Part shown: piece by piece, positions 25,236 through 33,482 of the stretch | How positions within the stretch are numbered: position 1 is the first letter of the stretch | Layout: each line of letters starts with the position of its first letter | Assembly (NCBI GenBank): GCA_016795505.1 | Contig: JAEUHH010000102.1 | Location: forward strand, 1 to 64,000 | Reading direction: 5' to 3' | Length of the DNA: 64,000 bases | Origin: Verrucomicrobiales bacterium | Lineage (GTDB): Bacteria > Verrucomicrobiota > Verrucomicrobiia > Verrucomicrobiales > DEV007 | Made by a program: the position numbers and the translations under genes | The notes under the pieces: generated by a model | Databases searched by the model: none | The model's input: only the letters and a program-made list of their open reading frames with translations | What the model was told of the DNA's origin: nothing

Positions 25236-25544
25236 TCTTTATCGCTGAAACAAACTTGTTAAAAATCGATAATACGACCATTAATCATCGATTCAGACGA
25301 TGAAGGTTCCATGAGAGCCGGGAGACAAAAGCGAGGTTTCCCTTTTGCGGAATGGCTACATCGAATGCGCCCTTGCGATTAAAACGATGAGACAGGGTCT
25401 GATCTCCGACGGGACAGGGTTGAATCGAAATCCGAGGGGATTGAATGCATCGGAAATCGCGACCTTCGTGACCGTGGAGAACATATGAATCTTTTAGCCC
25501 GCGTTTCCCTGACCCTTTCGCACAGTTCCCTACCCACCTCCACC
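25236..25544. other. Intergenic region upstream of the carrier-protein cluster
   Basis: This stretch of about 310 bases lies between the cluster start and the end of avtA, both on the minus strand. The part nearest the cluster (25236-25300) is markedly AT-rich and is the likely promoter region; on the minus strand it holds a TATTAT box without a good matching -35 element. One 22-bp-phased array lies at 25385-25432. No ORF is supported. Confidence 0.45.
25385..25432. repeat. 22-bp-phased ACCCTGT array, locus 4 (direct pair)
   Basis: Two ACAGGGT cores at 25392-25398 and 25414-25420 lie in the same direction, 22 bp apart, with GATC or near-GATC flanks. The locus is downstream of avtA and about 150 bases upstream of the first gene of the carrier-protein cluster. 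Confidence 0.85.
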
Positions 25545-26837
25545 TCAACCCTCCCCGTAGGCGCGGGCGATTTCTTCGGCCAGAATGGCGATGCCGCGGC
25601 GGACGGTGTCCTCGCTCTGGGTGTGGCTGAGACGCAGGCATTCGTGGCTGTGGGGCCAGTCAGCGGTGTCGAGGCCGTAGAAAAAGGATTCGCCGGGGAT
25701 GATGAGGGTCTTGCGGGCTTTGAGGCGCTGGTAGAGTTCGCGGGTCGGGATGGGCAGGTGCTCGCACCACAGCCAGAGGAAGAAGGCGCCTTCCGCACGG
25801 TGGACCCGCCAGGGGAGGTCGGCGGGCAGGCTGCGGTGCAGGCAGTCGAGGGCGAAGTCGGCTTTGGCCCGGTAGAAGGGGCGGATCAGGTCGCGGCTGA
25901 TCCGCAGGATGTCGCCGGACTCCATGAGCGGCCGGGTGAGGGCCTGACCGATGTTGTTGTTGGCGAGGCTGGTGATGGCATTGATGGCGGACAACTCCTC
26001 GATGATGTCCTCGCGCGCGACGACGATGCCGGTGCGGGTGCCGGGGAGACCGAGCTTGCTGAGGCTGAGGGAGAGGATGATGTGGGGCTCCCAGACGGGG
26101 GCGGCATCTTCGAAAATGACGCCGGGAAAGGGCACCCCGTAGGCATTGTCGATGAGCAGGGGCACGCCTCGCTCCCGGGCGAGGGCGCTGAGGCGATCGA
26201 TCTCGGGTCCGGTGAGGACGTTGCTGCTGGGATTGGTGGGCCGGGAGATGGCAATGGCGGCGATGTCGTCGGTGAGCGCGAGGCGGTCGAAATCGATGTG
26301 ATATTTGAAGCTGTGATCGCCAATAAGTTCGATGGCGGGGCGCCGGGCGGTGAACAGGTCGGCGCCGACGGCTTGATCGGCATAGCCGATGTATTCGGGC
26401 ACCAGCGGCAGCAGGATACGGCGGTGGCTGCCGTCGTCGAAATCGCCGGCGAAGCGGTTGAACAGAAAGAAAAACGCGGTTTGACCACCGTTGGTGACGG
26501 CGATGTTTTTCGCGGTGAGCGGCCAGCCAAACGTGCGCTGCAACAGGTCCGCGACGGCGGCGCGGAAGCCGGGATGGCCGGCCGGCTGATCGTAGTCGCC
26601 GAGCATGGCATCGAAGGCCGGGGCGTCGGCCAGCAGTTCGGTCATGCGTTGGCGCCAGAGGGCCTGGATCTCGGGGATGTGGCCGGGATTGCCACCGCCC
26701 ATCATGAGCAACTCACCGCGCCCGGTGGTCATGGCCTCACCGAGATCCTCCATGAGTTGGACGGTGCCGGTGCGGCGGGCCAGATTGTGGCCAAAGCGGC
26801 TGCGCGGCCAAAAGGGGACTGGGGGGAGATCGCTCAC
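25545..26837 (-). CDS. avtA: Valine--pyruvate aminotransferase (AvtA-type PLP enzyme)
   Basis: The product is about 430 residues if translation starts at the GTG at 26837. That start gives the N-terminus FWPRSRFGHNLARRTG, which aligns with the start of E. coli AvtA. Residues match AvtA closely along the length: LMEDL, GGGNPGHIPE, EYIGYADQAVG, SRPTNPSSNV, LIDNAYGVPFPGVIF, the PLP lysine in LSLSKLGLPGTRTG, and EGAFFLWLWCEHLPI. The enzyme moves amino groups between valine/alanine and their keto acids in the cytosol. The frame stays open far upstream, but that part is not conserved and overlaps the preceding gene. Confidence 0.92.
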   Translation of the reverse strand: MSDLPPVPFWPRSRFGHNLARRTGTVQLMEDLGEAMTTGRGELLMMGGGNPGHIPEIQALWRQRMTELLADAPAFDAMLGDYDQPAGHPGFRAAVADLLQRTFGWPLTAKNIAVTNGGQTAFFFLFNRFAGDFDDGSHRRILLPLVPEYIGYADQAVGADLFTARRPAIELIGDHSFKYHIDFDRLALTDDIAAIAISRPTNPSSNVLTGPEIDRLSALARERGVPLLIDNAYGVPFPGVIFEDAAPVWEPHIILSLSLSKLGLPGTRTGIVVAREDIIEELSAINAITSLANNNIGQALTRPLMESGDILRISRDLIRPFYRAKADFALDCLHRSLPADLPWRVHRAEGAFFLWLWCEHLPIPTRELYQRLKARKTLIIPGESFFYGLDTADWPHSHECLRLSHTQSEDTVRRGIAILAEEIARAYGEG

Positions 26838-26904
26838 GAAATCCGGAAATGGCCCGTCGGGGCGGGGCACGAGTCGATCCGGCAGGCGGGCCGGAGAGGG
26901 GAGG

Positions 26905-27717
26905 TCACGGGATCTGGCCTTCGATAACCTCGAAGCCGTTGGCGCGCAGGACGATGATGCCGTCGGCGGACCGCGGCTGGACGAAGCTGTTGCCGGCGGT
27001 GAGAGTGGGGCCTCCGGCGAGGATGAGCCGGCCACCGGCGGGGTCGTAGGTGGCCTGGGTGGCGTGGGCGACCTCCAGCAGTCCGGCGGTGGTGCGTTTC
27101 TCCACCCGAATGCCCTCGCCGTGGGCGACGAAGGCATTGACGGGCGCATCGGCTTCGTCGCCGGCGGCGGTCAGCTCGATGCGATCGGCGGTGAGGATGA
27201 AATCGGGGTGGTGCAGCACCACATCGCCCTCATAGAGCAGACGGCCGGGAGCCGGGTGCGACTGCGATTGCGCCGAGACGGACACGACGGCGAGGGAGAG
27301 GGGGAGGTCGGTTGCGGAAGCCGGAAGTGGGGCGATCTGACCGGCCGGGGCGGGCAGGTCGGTCTGGACGGTGGCGGTGACGGTTTCGGGAGCGAGCGAG
27401 ACGAGGCGATGGGTCTGGCTGGCGCGGGACTGCGGGGCCACGGCGCGCTGGGAAAGGAACAGGCCGAGGACGGTGAGTGACAGGGCGACGATGGCGGCGA
27501 TCTGGAGCCAATCGCGGCGGGAGGTGGCGCGGGGACGCAGGCGGGGGGCGGCGAACTCGACGGTGGCGAGGGGCCGCGCGACGGTGCGGGCGCGGATGGA
27601 GGCGAGGAGGCCCTCGTCGTCGAGATTGCCGAGCCGCGCGTGTTCGCGGAGCAAGGCATCGACCAAGTCGTCCGGGGCAGGGGACTTGGGGCCGGTATCG
27701 GGATCGCTGGGAGTCAT
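26905..27717 (-). CDS. Single-TM protein with LptA/OstA-like periplasmic segment, paired with an ECF sigma factor
   Basis: The product is 270 residues from the ATG at 27717, which overlaps the sigma-factor stop as ATGA. The N-terminal 60 residues are soluble and charged (DDLVDALLREHARLGNLDDEGLLASI), as in verrucomicrobial/planctomycete anti-sigma-like proteins. One membrane segment follows at about 70-90 (LQIAAIVALSLTVLGLFL). The C-terminal half has repeated short strands like LptA/OstA (GDVVLHHPDFILTADRIEL, ATYDPAGGRLILAGGPTL). The gene position suggests control of the sigma factor from the envelope side. The LptA resemblance is by pattern only; whether it binds lipopolysaccharide is unknown. 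Confidence 0.65.
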   Translation of the reverse strand: MTPSDPDTGPKSPAPDDLVDALLREHARLGNLDDEGLLASIRARTVARPLATVEFAAPRLRPRATSRRDWLQIAAIVALSLTVLGLFLSQRAVAPQSRASQTHRLVSLAPETVTATVQTDLPAPAGQIAPLPASATDLPLSLAVVSVSAQSQSHPAPGRLLYEGDVVLHHPDFILTADRIELTAAGDEADAPVNAFVAHGEGIRVEKRTTAGLLEVAHATQATYDPAGGRLILAGGPTLTAGNSFVQPRSADGIIVLRANGFEVIEGQIP

Positions 27718-28328
27718 GGGAGGTCCTCGGAGTTGAGAGATATTGCGTGGCGGGCGGCTTTTTGTGACAGGGGATCGAGCTTTTTCTCCACGCAGTCGCG
27801 GAGGAGTTCGCGGGCGCGCTGGAGGCGTTTGCGGATGGCGGCGGGCTCGCATCCGAGTGACACGGCGGCCTCCTCGCTGGTCTCGCCGCGGTAGTAGCAG
27901 GCGTGGACGGCGGCGCGGAGGTTCTCGGGCAGCCGCTGGAGGCACTGGTCGAGGGCATCGAAGACACCCGAGCCGCCATGGGCGCGGTGGGCCTGCCATC
28001 CGGCGACGGCGGCGTCGATGAGGGCGAGTTCGTTCTCCGCCATCTCGGGGCGGCGGTGGCGGCGCAGCCACTCGCGCCATTTGTTCCGCACGATGCCGCG
28101 CATCCAGGCGGCGAAATCACGGGTCACGTCGAAGGCGTCGATCTTCTCGAAGGCGGCGACGAAGGCATCCTGAACGATTTCGCGCGCGGTGAGTTCGTCG
28201 CGGGTGAGGGCGAGGGCGTAAACGAGCAGTTCGCGGTGATGCTCGCGGACGAACTGAGAAAAGCCCTCCGGATCCCGTGGATCGGGAGCGGGGCGGTCGG
28301 GATCGCTGATGGCGGCCGGGGTGGGCAT
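27714..28328 (-). CDS. ECF-family RNA polymerase sigma factor
   Basis: The product is 204 residues with sigma region 2 (GFSQFVREHHRELLVYALAL, TAREIVQDAFVAAFEKIDAF, DFAAWMRGIVRNKWREWLRR) and region 4 (LQRLPENLRAAVHACYYRGE, AAVSLGCEPAAIRKRLQRAR). The organisation is that of small sigma factors used in verrucomicrobial and planctomycete genomes, usually co-transcribed with a membrane anti-sigma protein. The 4-bp overlap with the next gene supports such a pair. Target promoters are not evident in the window. Confidence 0.9.
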   Translation of the reverse strand: MPTPAAISDPDRPAPDPRDPEGFSQFVREHHRELLVYALALTRDELTAREIVQDAFVAAFEKIDAFDVTRDFAAWMRGIVRNKWREWLRRHRRPEMAENELALIDAAVAGWQAHRAHGGSGVFDALDQCLQRLPENLRAAVHACYYRGETSEEAAVSLGCEPAAIRKRLQRARELLRDCVEKKLDPLSQKAARHAISLNSEDLP

Positions 28329-28389
28329 CGGAGTCGCAGGGAATAGGCACCCGGCCCGGCAGGTTGTGACCGGAAAAACGCGCGCCGGA

Positions 28390-28974
28390 TCACTCGCGGA
28401 AGGTTTCGACGCGAAATCGCTCGATGCGGAGCCTCTCGTCGGGCCGCAGGCCGGCCTCTCGGCGGATGGCGGCGAGTTGTTTGTCCACCGTGTTCAGATC
28501 GGGCCGGTTGGGCAGCATGACACCGCGCTGGCCGGTCTTGGTGGCCGTCAGGATGACGCCGTAGATGTCGGGATCGAGTTCGATGATGGACTCGACCCGC
28601 TCCGTGGCGCCGAGAATGGCAACTTCGATGGTGAGTTTTTTCAATTCCTTGGCATCGACGATGGCTTCGGTCTTTCCGCCGCTGCTCGGCTGGGCGGCGA
28701 GCCGGGCGCTGGCGGCGGTTTCGGTGACCAGATCGGACTGGGTGGCCTCAAGCGATCCGACACTGGCCCGAACGGAGCCGTCGGGGGCGAAGAAGGTGAC
28801 AAAAACTGGCCGCTTTTGAGCGAGATAGCCGGTGGCGGCCGGCCAGGACGAGGCTTTCGGCGCCTTCCCGGTGCATTCGGCCAGCAGGGCCGCGCGGGCG
28901 ACGGCGGGGAGGGCTGAACCGTCTTCGGCATCCGCGCCGGAGTTGGCTGGGGAGGCGGGTGTGGGCGGGATCAT
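28390..28974 (-). CDS. AMMECR1-domain protein
   Basis: The product is 194 residues from the ATG at 28974. The AMMECR1 pattern is visible as RPVFVTFFAPDGSVRASVGSL near residues 55-75, followed by a helix with ETAASARLAA and later VEVAILGATERV. The hallmark LRGCIG reads VRASVG, so the invariant Cys is a Ser and the Gly an Ala. AMMECR1 proteins are widespread but poorly understood; some accompany radical SAM and dioxygenase partners, which are absent here. The gene lies upstream of the ECF sigma factor on the same strand, with a gap of about 60 bases. Confidence 0.75.
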   Translation of the reverse strand: MIPPTPASPANSGADAEDGSALPAVARAALLAECTGKAPKASSWPAATGYLAQKRPVFVTFFAPDGSVRASVGSLEATQSDLVTETAASARLAAQPSSGGKTEAIVDAKELKKLTIEVAILGATERVESIIELDPDIYGVILTATKTGQRGVMLPNRPDLNTVDKQLAAIRREAGLRPDERLRIERFRVETFRE

Positions 28975-29137
28975 GGCGTGTCGGCAGAGGTTGGCGATGG
29001 GAACTCCGGTTCCGGCCGGGACCCGCTTCCGGTGTGCCCTGTCGCCAGATCCCGCCGAGGCTGCGGAGCAGCGGGCGGAATGCCGGACCACCGAACGCCG
29101 ATCTTCACCGGTTCATGGGTTCACACTATATCGTTTT

Positions 29138-29488
29138 TCATTCCAAGTCCGTATATTTCTTGTGGGAGCCGCGCGCTTTTTCGACGGGATACTTGGCGGC
29201 ATTCTTCGCAAGTTTTGATTCCATCGCGGCAAGAAGGTCGATATCGAGCAGATCGGCGAACTCCGCGAGGTAGATGGCGATATCGGCCATCTCGTCGGCA
29301 ATGGCTTCGCGAGCCTCTCGGGCGTGCGCCTGGCTTTCCTCAAAACTGCGCCACTGGAAATGCTCCAGCAACTCCGAGGCCTCCAGGGAGATCGAAATGG
29401 CGAGGTTTTTGGGATTGTGAAACTGGAGCCAGTCGCGGGCGTCGCGAAAAGCGCGGATCTGGGCCTGAATGTCGGAAAGCGTGGGCAT
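29138..29488 (-). CDS. MazG-like nucleotide pyrophosphohydrolase
   Basis: The product is 116 residues, a length typical of the small dimeric MazG-like (iMazG/dCTPase-type) enzymes. The metal-binding pattern is complete: EASELLEHFQW supplies the ExxE pair and DEMADIAIYL the later acidic residues. The C-terminus KLAKNAAKYPVEKARGS is also typical of the family. Such enzymes hydrolyse non-canonical or excess (d)NTPs to monophosphates and pyrophosphate, protecting DNA synthesis. Substrate preference cannot be judged. Confidence 0.9.
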   Translation of the reverse strand: MPTLSDIQAQIRAFRDARDWLQFHNPKNLAISISLEASELLEHFQWRSFEESQAHAREAREAIADEMADIAIYLAEFADLLDIDLLAAMESKLAKNAAKYPVEKARGSHKKYTDLE

Positions 29489-29745
29489 GACACACTCAAG
29501 CGCCAGCCGGTCGGGAACGGCAAGCGGCTTTCTTGTGTCTTGGTGGGCGGGCGGCTTTTGAGGAAAATTTGATCGATAAATACCTCTGATTCTGAATTGT
29601 CAGGCCATTTTTCACACAGAACACGAGTAAAAACGCTCCCCGTCTCTCTCCCCACAAATCAGGCCCCTCTGGTCGTCCTTCGCAGAAACGCGGGTGGCGC
29701 GGGCAGGTGTCTTGCCAGGAGCGTCGAACCCTGATAAAAGCGAGG

Positions 29746-31278
29746 ATGCCTTCGATCTCATTCCCCCGAGCCTGTGTCGCTGCCACCCTGCTGGCTGCGG
29801 TCTCGATGTCGCTCCCCCGTGAGGCATCGTCGCAGGAAAAGCCCGCCGCGCAGACGCCGAATGTGGTGGTCATTTTCATCGACGACCTCGCCTATGCCGA
29901 CATCGGGCCCTTTGGAGCGAAAGGCTATGAAACGCCGAATCTGGACCGCCTCGCCGCCGAGGGGCGGAAATTCACTCGCTGGTATGCCTCGCAGCCGGTT
30001 TGCTCCGCTTCGCGCACCGCGCTGCTCACGGGCTGTTACTCGAACCGCATCGGCATCCACGGTGCCCTCGGACCGGGCAGCCGGGTCGGCATCGGGGACG
30101 GCGAATTGACCTTGGCCGAGATGTTCAAGCAAAAGGGCTACGCGACGGCCTGCTTCGGCAAGTGGCACCTCGGCGATCACGAGCGATTCCTGCCCACCCG
30201 GCATGGCTTTGACGAGTATTTCGGCATTCCCTACTCAAACGACATGTGGCCCGCCCATCCGACCGCGGGCCGAAATTTCCCACCGCTGCCCATTTTCGAG
30301 GGCGAGCGCCGGCTGCGACACTCGGACGAGCATGACCAGAAAATGCTGACCACGTGGCTGACCGTCCGGGCGGTGGATTTCATCAACCGCCATCGCACGG
30401 AGCCGTTTTTCCTCTACGTGCCGCATCCCCAGCCGCATGTGCCGCTCTTTGTCAGCGACCGCTTTGCCGGCAAGACCGAGCGGGGGCTCTTTGGCGACGT
30501 GATTGCCGAGCTCGACTGGTCGGTTGGCGAGATCATGAACGCCATTGACACGAACGGACTCGCCGAGGACACCCTGATCGTCTTCACCAGCGACAACGGC
30601 CCGTGGCTCAGCTACGGCGACCACGCTGGTTCTGCTGGGCCGCTGCGGGAGGGGAAAGGCACCGTGTGGGAGGGGGGAGTCCGCGAGCCCACCCTGATGC
30701 GCTGGACTGGACGGATCCCCGCCGGTTCGGTCTGCGACGCGCCAGGCATGACGATCGATCTGCTGCCGACCCTCGCCGGGATCATTGGTGCCGACCTGCC
30801 CGGCCACCCCATCGACGGACGCGACATCCGGCCGCTCCTCGAAGGCCGACCGGGGGCGGAGAATCCGCACTCCAGCTACTGGTTTTACTACAAGACCAAT
30901 GAACTGCACGCCGTCACCCAGGGCCGGTGGAAGCTTTTCCTGCCTCACGAATACCGCACCCTCGCAGGCAAACCCGGTGGGACCGGCGGCACGCCCGTGG
31001 CCTATGCCTCAGCCCAGGCGGGGCTGGAACTCTACGATCTGGAGACCGATCCCGGTGAGAAAACGGACGTGTCCAAAGACCACCCCGAGATCGTCCAGCA
31101 GCTTTTGGCCGAGGCGGAGAAAGCCCGCGCCGAATTGGGCGACACCCTGACCCGCCGGCAGGGAGCCGGCGTCCGCGAGCCCGGCCGGCTCACCGATGCC
31201 GAAGCCGCCGCCCTCGAAGCCATCCACTGGCCCCAGGGCCGGCCCGAAGCTCCCAAGAAGAAGGCCCGGAAAGGCTGA
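29746..31278 (+). CDS. Secreted sulfatase (arylsulfatase A family)
   Basis: The product is about 510 residues from the ATG at 29746, preceded by GCGAGG as ribosome-binding sequence. The first 28 residues form a signal peptide (ACVAATLLAAVSMSL). The metal site is set up by VVIFIDDLAYADIGPFG. The formylglycine motif is VCSASRTALLTG, with Cys as the residue to be converted; downstream GKWHLGD and TSDNGPWLSYGDH complete the active site. The enzyme should hydrolyse a sulfate ester in the periplasm or outside the cell and needs a formylglycine-generating enzyme, not seen here. Sulfatases of this type usually act on sulfated polysaccharides in these phyla. Confidence 0.93.
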   Translation: MPSISFPRACVAATLLAAVSMSLPREASSQEKPAAQTPNVVVIFIDDLAYADIGPFGAKGYETPNLDRLAAEGRKFTRWYASQPVCSASRTALLTGCYSNRIGIHGALGPGSRVGIGDGELTLAEMFKQKGYATACFGKWHLGDHERFLPTRHGFDEYFGIPYSNDMWPAHPTAGRNFPPLPIFEGERRLRHSDEHDQKMLTTWLTVRAVDFINRHRTEPFFLYVPHPQPHVPLFVSDRFAGKTERGLFGDVIAELDWSVGEIMNAIDTNGLAEDTLIVFTSDNGPWLSYGDHAGSAGPLREGKGTVWEGGVREPTLMRWTGRIPAGSVCDAPGMTIDLLPTLAGIIGADLPGHPIDGRDIRPLLEGRPGAENPHSSYWFYYKTNELHAVTQGRWKLFLPHEYRTLAGKPGGTGGTPVAYASAQAGLELYDLETDPGEKTDVSKDHPEIVQQLLAEAEKARAELGDTLTRRQGAGVREPGRLTDAEAAALEAIHWPQGRPEAPKKKARKG

Positions 31279-31331
31279 CTTTCCGGCTTTCCCTCGCCAG
31301 TCCCGCCTGTTATAATCCGGCCCAATCACCC

Positions 31332-31844
31332 GTGAAAGAATTCGCCTACATCCACGACGAGGGGCACATCCCCCAGATGCTCCAGAATGTGCCCTTTCTG
31401 GAGTCCTTCAGCGAGGATCACCTCAATGACGTACTGCACTCCAGCGCCATCGTCGAGTGCGATCCCGGCGACGTGATCATCGCCGAGGGCGAGGATGCCA
31501 GCCGGATTTTCATCCTCCTCAGTGGCGAGGTCGACGTGGTCAAGGAAGGCGACGTGCTCGTCACCATGCGGCATGCCGGGGACATCTTCGGCGAACTCGC
31601 GGCGCTGGAGGACGAGGTGCGCTCCGCTTCCGTCGTCGGCCGGACCAAGGCCTACTGCCTCGCCGTGGATCAGCGATTCCTCGAGTATGCCATGCCGAAG
31701 GAGGAGAATCCCACCTTCTACGCCTCGCTCTACGAATTCATCGCCAAACTCACCGCCAAGCGGCTCAAAGCCACCTCCGAGGTGCTTGCACGGGTGGATC
31801 GCGAGCTCAAGCAGCTCAAAGCCTCCCTCGCCGCCGGCGCCTGA
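31332..31844 (+). CDS. Cyclic-nucleotide-binding-domain protein without HTH
   Basis: The product is 170 residues from a GTG at 31332. Residues about 20-130 form a CRP-type binding domain, with FLESFSEDHLNDVL, GDVIIAEGEDASRIFILLSG and the phosphate-binding cassette IFGELAALEDEVRSASV. The Arg and Glu that contact the cyclic nucleotide are in place. The C-terminus is a helix-rich coiled stretch (FIAKLTAKRLKATSEVLARV) with no DNA-binding motif. It converges on the FHA-cyclase gene with 22 bases between the stops, suggesting that cyclase and effector evolved as a unit. Downstream partners are unknown. Confidence 0.88.
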   Translation: MKEFAYIHDEGHIPQMLQNVPFLESFSEDHLNDVLHSSAIVECDPGDVIIAEGEDASRIFILLSGEVDVVKEGDVLVTMRHAGDIFGELAALEDEVRSASVVGRTKAYCLAVDQRFLEYAMPKEENPTFYASLYEFIAKLTAKRLKATSEVLARVDRELKQLKASLAAGA

Positions 31845-31866
31845 GCGGGCTCGCCGATCCGGGGGC

Positions 31867-32778
31867 CTACTCCGGGTATTCCCGTACCCGCCAGACTTCC
31901 ACCGGTTGGGCGCGGCCTTTGACCTGCCGCACCCCGAGGCTCTCGCAGTAGTGCCGTCCCTGCGGCCAGTCGCGGAGGAAATCGCCCGTCACCAGCACTG
32001 GCTCACCCATTTCCCGGGTGATGTTCTCCAGGCGGAATGTCAGATTCACCGGGTCGCCCACCAGCGTGAATTCCCGCTGGCTCATGCCGCCGTAGGCCAC
32101 TTTGCCCACGTTGATCGCCACGCCGGAGTGAAATTTCTGCCCGATCGTCGAGAAAATCTCCTCGTGGCCGGCCTGGATCTGTCCGCAGGCCTCGATCAGC
32201 TCACGCGCCGCCCGCAGCGCGGCGGCATGCGTCTCCGGCGTCACCTGGGTCCAGTAGGCCAGCACACAGTCGCCGATGAATTTGTCCACCGTCGCTCCGT
32301 GGCGACCCAGGATCATCTCACAACTGCCATACCAGCCGCCGATGACCTGCGCCAGGTCGTCCGGAGGCAGCTTTTCCGACAGGGAGGTGAAACCCGCCAC
32401 ATCGCTCACCAGAATGATCACCGGCGTCGAGCGAATCAGGGCGATGGTGGAGCTGCCGAAGCCCTCCTCGCCATCCTCGCTCTCCCCGATCGACGAGCCC
32501 CATTGGTCAAAGCGGTAGAGATTGTCCGCAAACTCCAAAACATCTCCCGGCGACAGCTTTCGGGCCGCCGTGACCCGGGCGCCGTTCAGGTAGCTGCCAT
32601 TGAAACTGCCCAGGTCGAAAAACCAGTAGCCATCGTCCTGCCGGCGGATCATGGCGTGGCGACGCGAGACGCGGGGATCCGCGATCACCACATTGCACTC
32701 CGCGCTGCGCCCCAGCATGGAGACAGGGGGCAGTTCGCAGCGTTCGCCGGTGGTGGTGTTTTCGAGAAAGCCTTTCAC
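31867..32778 (-). CDS. FHA-domain class III adenylate/guanylate cyclase
   Basis: The product is 303 residues from a GTG at 32778. Residues 15-90 are an FHA domain (MLGRSAECNVVIADPRVSRRH, GSFNGSYLNG) that binds phosphothreonine. The cyclase catalytic domain follows, with metal Asp in LVSDVAGFTSL and KFIGDCVLAYW and the transition-state Asn/Arg in GDPVNLTFRLE. The Lys in VDKFIGD fits adenylate specificity, but cGMP cannot be excluded. No membrane segment is visible. Control through a Ser/Thr kinase that phosphorylates an FHA ligand is a reasonable inference; no kinase is encoded nearby. Confidence 0.9.
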   Translation of the reverse strand: MKGFLENTTTGERCELPPVSMLGRSAECNVVIADPRVSRRHAMIRRQDDGYWFFDLGSFNGSYLNGARVTAARKLSPGDVLEFADNLYRFDQWGSSIGESEDGEEGFGSSTIALIRSTPVIILVSDVAGFTSLSEKLPPDDLAQVIGGWYGSCEMILGRHGATVDKFIGDCVLAYWTQVTPETHAAALRAARELIEACGQIQAGHEEIFSTIGQKFHSGVAINVGKVAYGGMSQREFTLVGDPVNLTFRLENITREMGEPVLVTGDFLRDWPQGRHYCESLGVRQVKGRAQPVEVWRVREYPE

Positions 32779-32881
32779 GTGCGCCGATTAGACACCAAGC
32801 GGCGGGAAAGGGCAAGCCGGCTCCGTTCCGATCGGCCGGTAAATGACGGAAAACCGACCGGAGGGCCGGCTTTGGCTCCCA

Positions 32882-33334
32882 TCACAGCGGGCCGCCATCT
32901 CCCTCGGGCAGATCCGTCAGCTTGATCAGCAGTCGCAACAGGTCCTGAATGTCGCCGGGTTCGAGATGCACCCCGAGTTGCTCTTCGATGGTGGCTTCGA
33001 TCCGTTCGCACACCGGCACCAGGTCCCGGCCCCGGGCCGTCAGCCGCACCTGCTTGCGGCGACCGTCGTCCCCATCGCTCACCAGCGCCACCAGGCCCGC
33101 TTTTTCCATCCGCCGCACCGCGCCGGTCACGCTGCTCTTGGCCTGGTCCAGCCGCTGGGCCAGTTCCGAGATCGACAGGCCCACGTCGCCCGCCAGCATG
33201 CAGAAAATCGGCCGCATGCCCGGATTGATCTCTTTCTCGATCCCGTTTCGGGAAATTTCCCGCATCAATAGACCCTGCATCAGGTGATGCGCGCGGCTGA
33301 GATGGTGTATGAGGAGGGCTACTTCGGAATCCAT
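32882..33334 (-). CDS. MarR-family transcriptional regulator
   Basis: The product is 150 residues with the winged-helix core LSISELAQRLDQAKSSVTGA (recognition helix) and RRMEKAGLVALVSDGDDGRRKQVRLT (wing). Flanking helices form the usual dimer interface. MarR proteins generally repress adjacent genes until a small ligand binds. The closest divergent gene is GH16 at 33483, with about 150 bases between starts, which makes that gene a candidate target. No clear operator palindrome was seen by eye. Confidence 0.92.
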   Translation of the reverse strand: MDSEVALLIHHLSRAHHLMQGLLMREISRNGIEKEINPGMRPIFCMLAGDVGLSISELAQRLDQAKSSVTGAVRRMEKAGLVALVSDGDDGRRKQVRLTARGRDLVPVCERIEATIEEQLGVHLEPGDIQDLLRLLIKLTDLPEGDGGPL

Positions 33335-33482
33335 CGACGGATGGCCAATTAATCCAAGCCACGGACTAACGCAAGTGAAATAACATGAAAATTGAGCCGC
33401 ACAGAGCCCCGTCGAGTCGGCGGAGGCGATCCGGGAAGGAAATCATTGAATCCTCTTGCGCCGGGAGCGACAGTCTTCGGGC

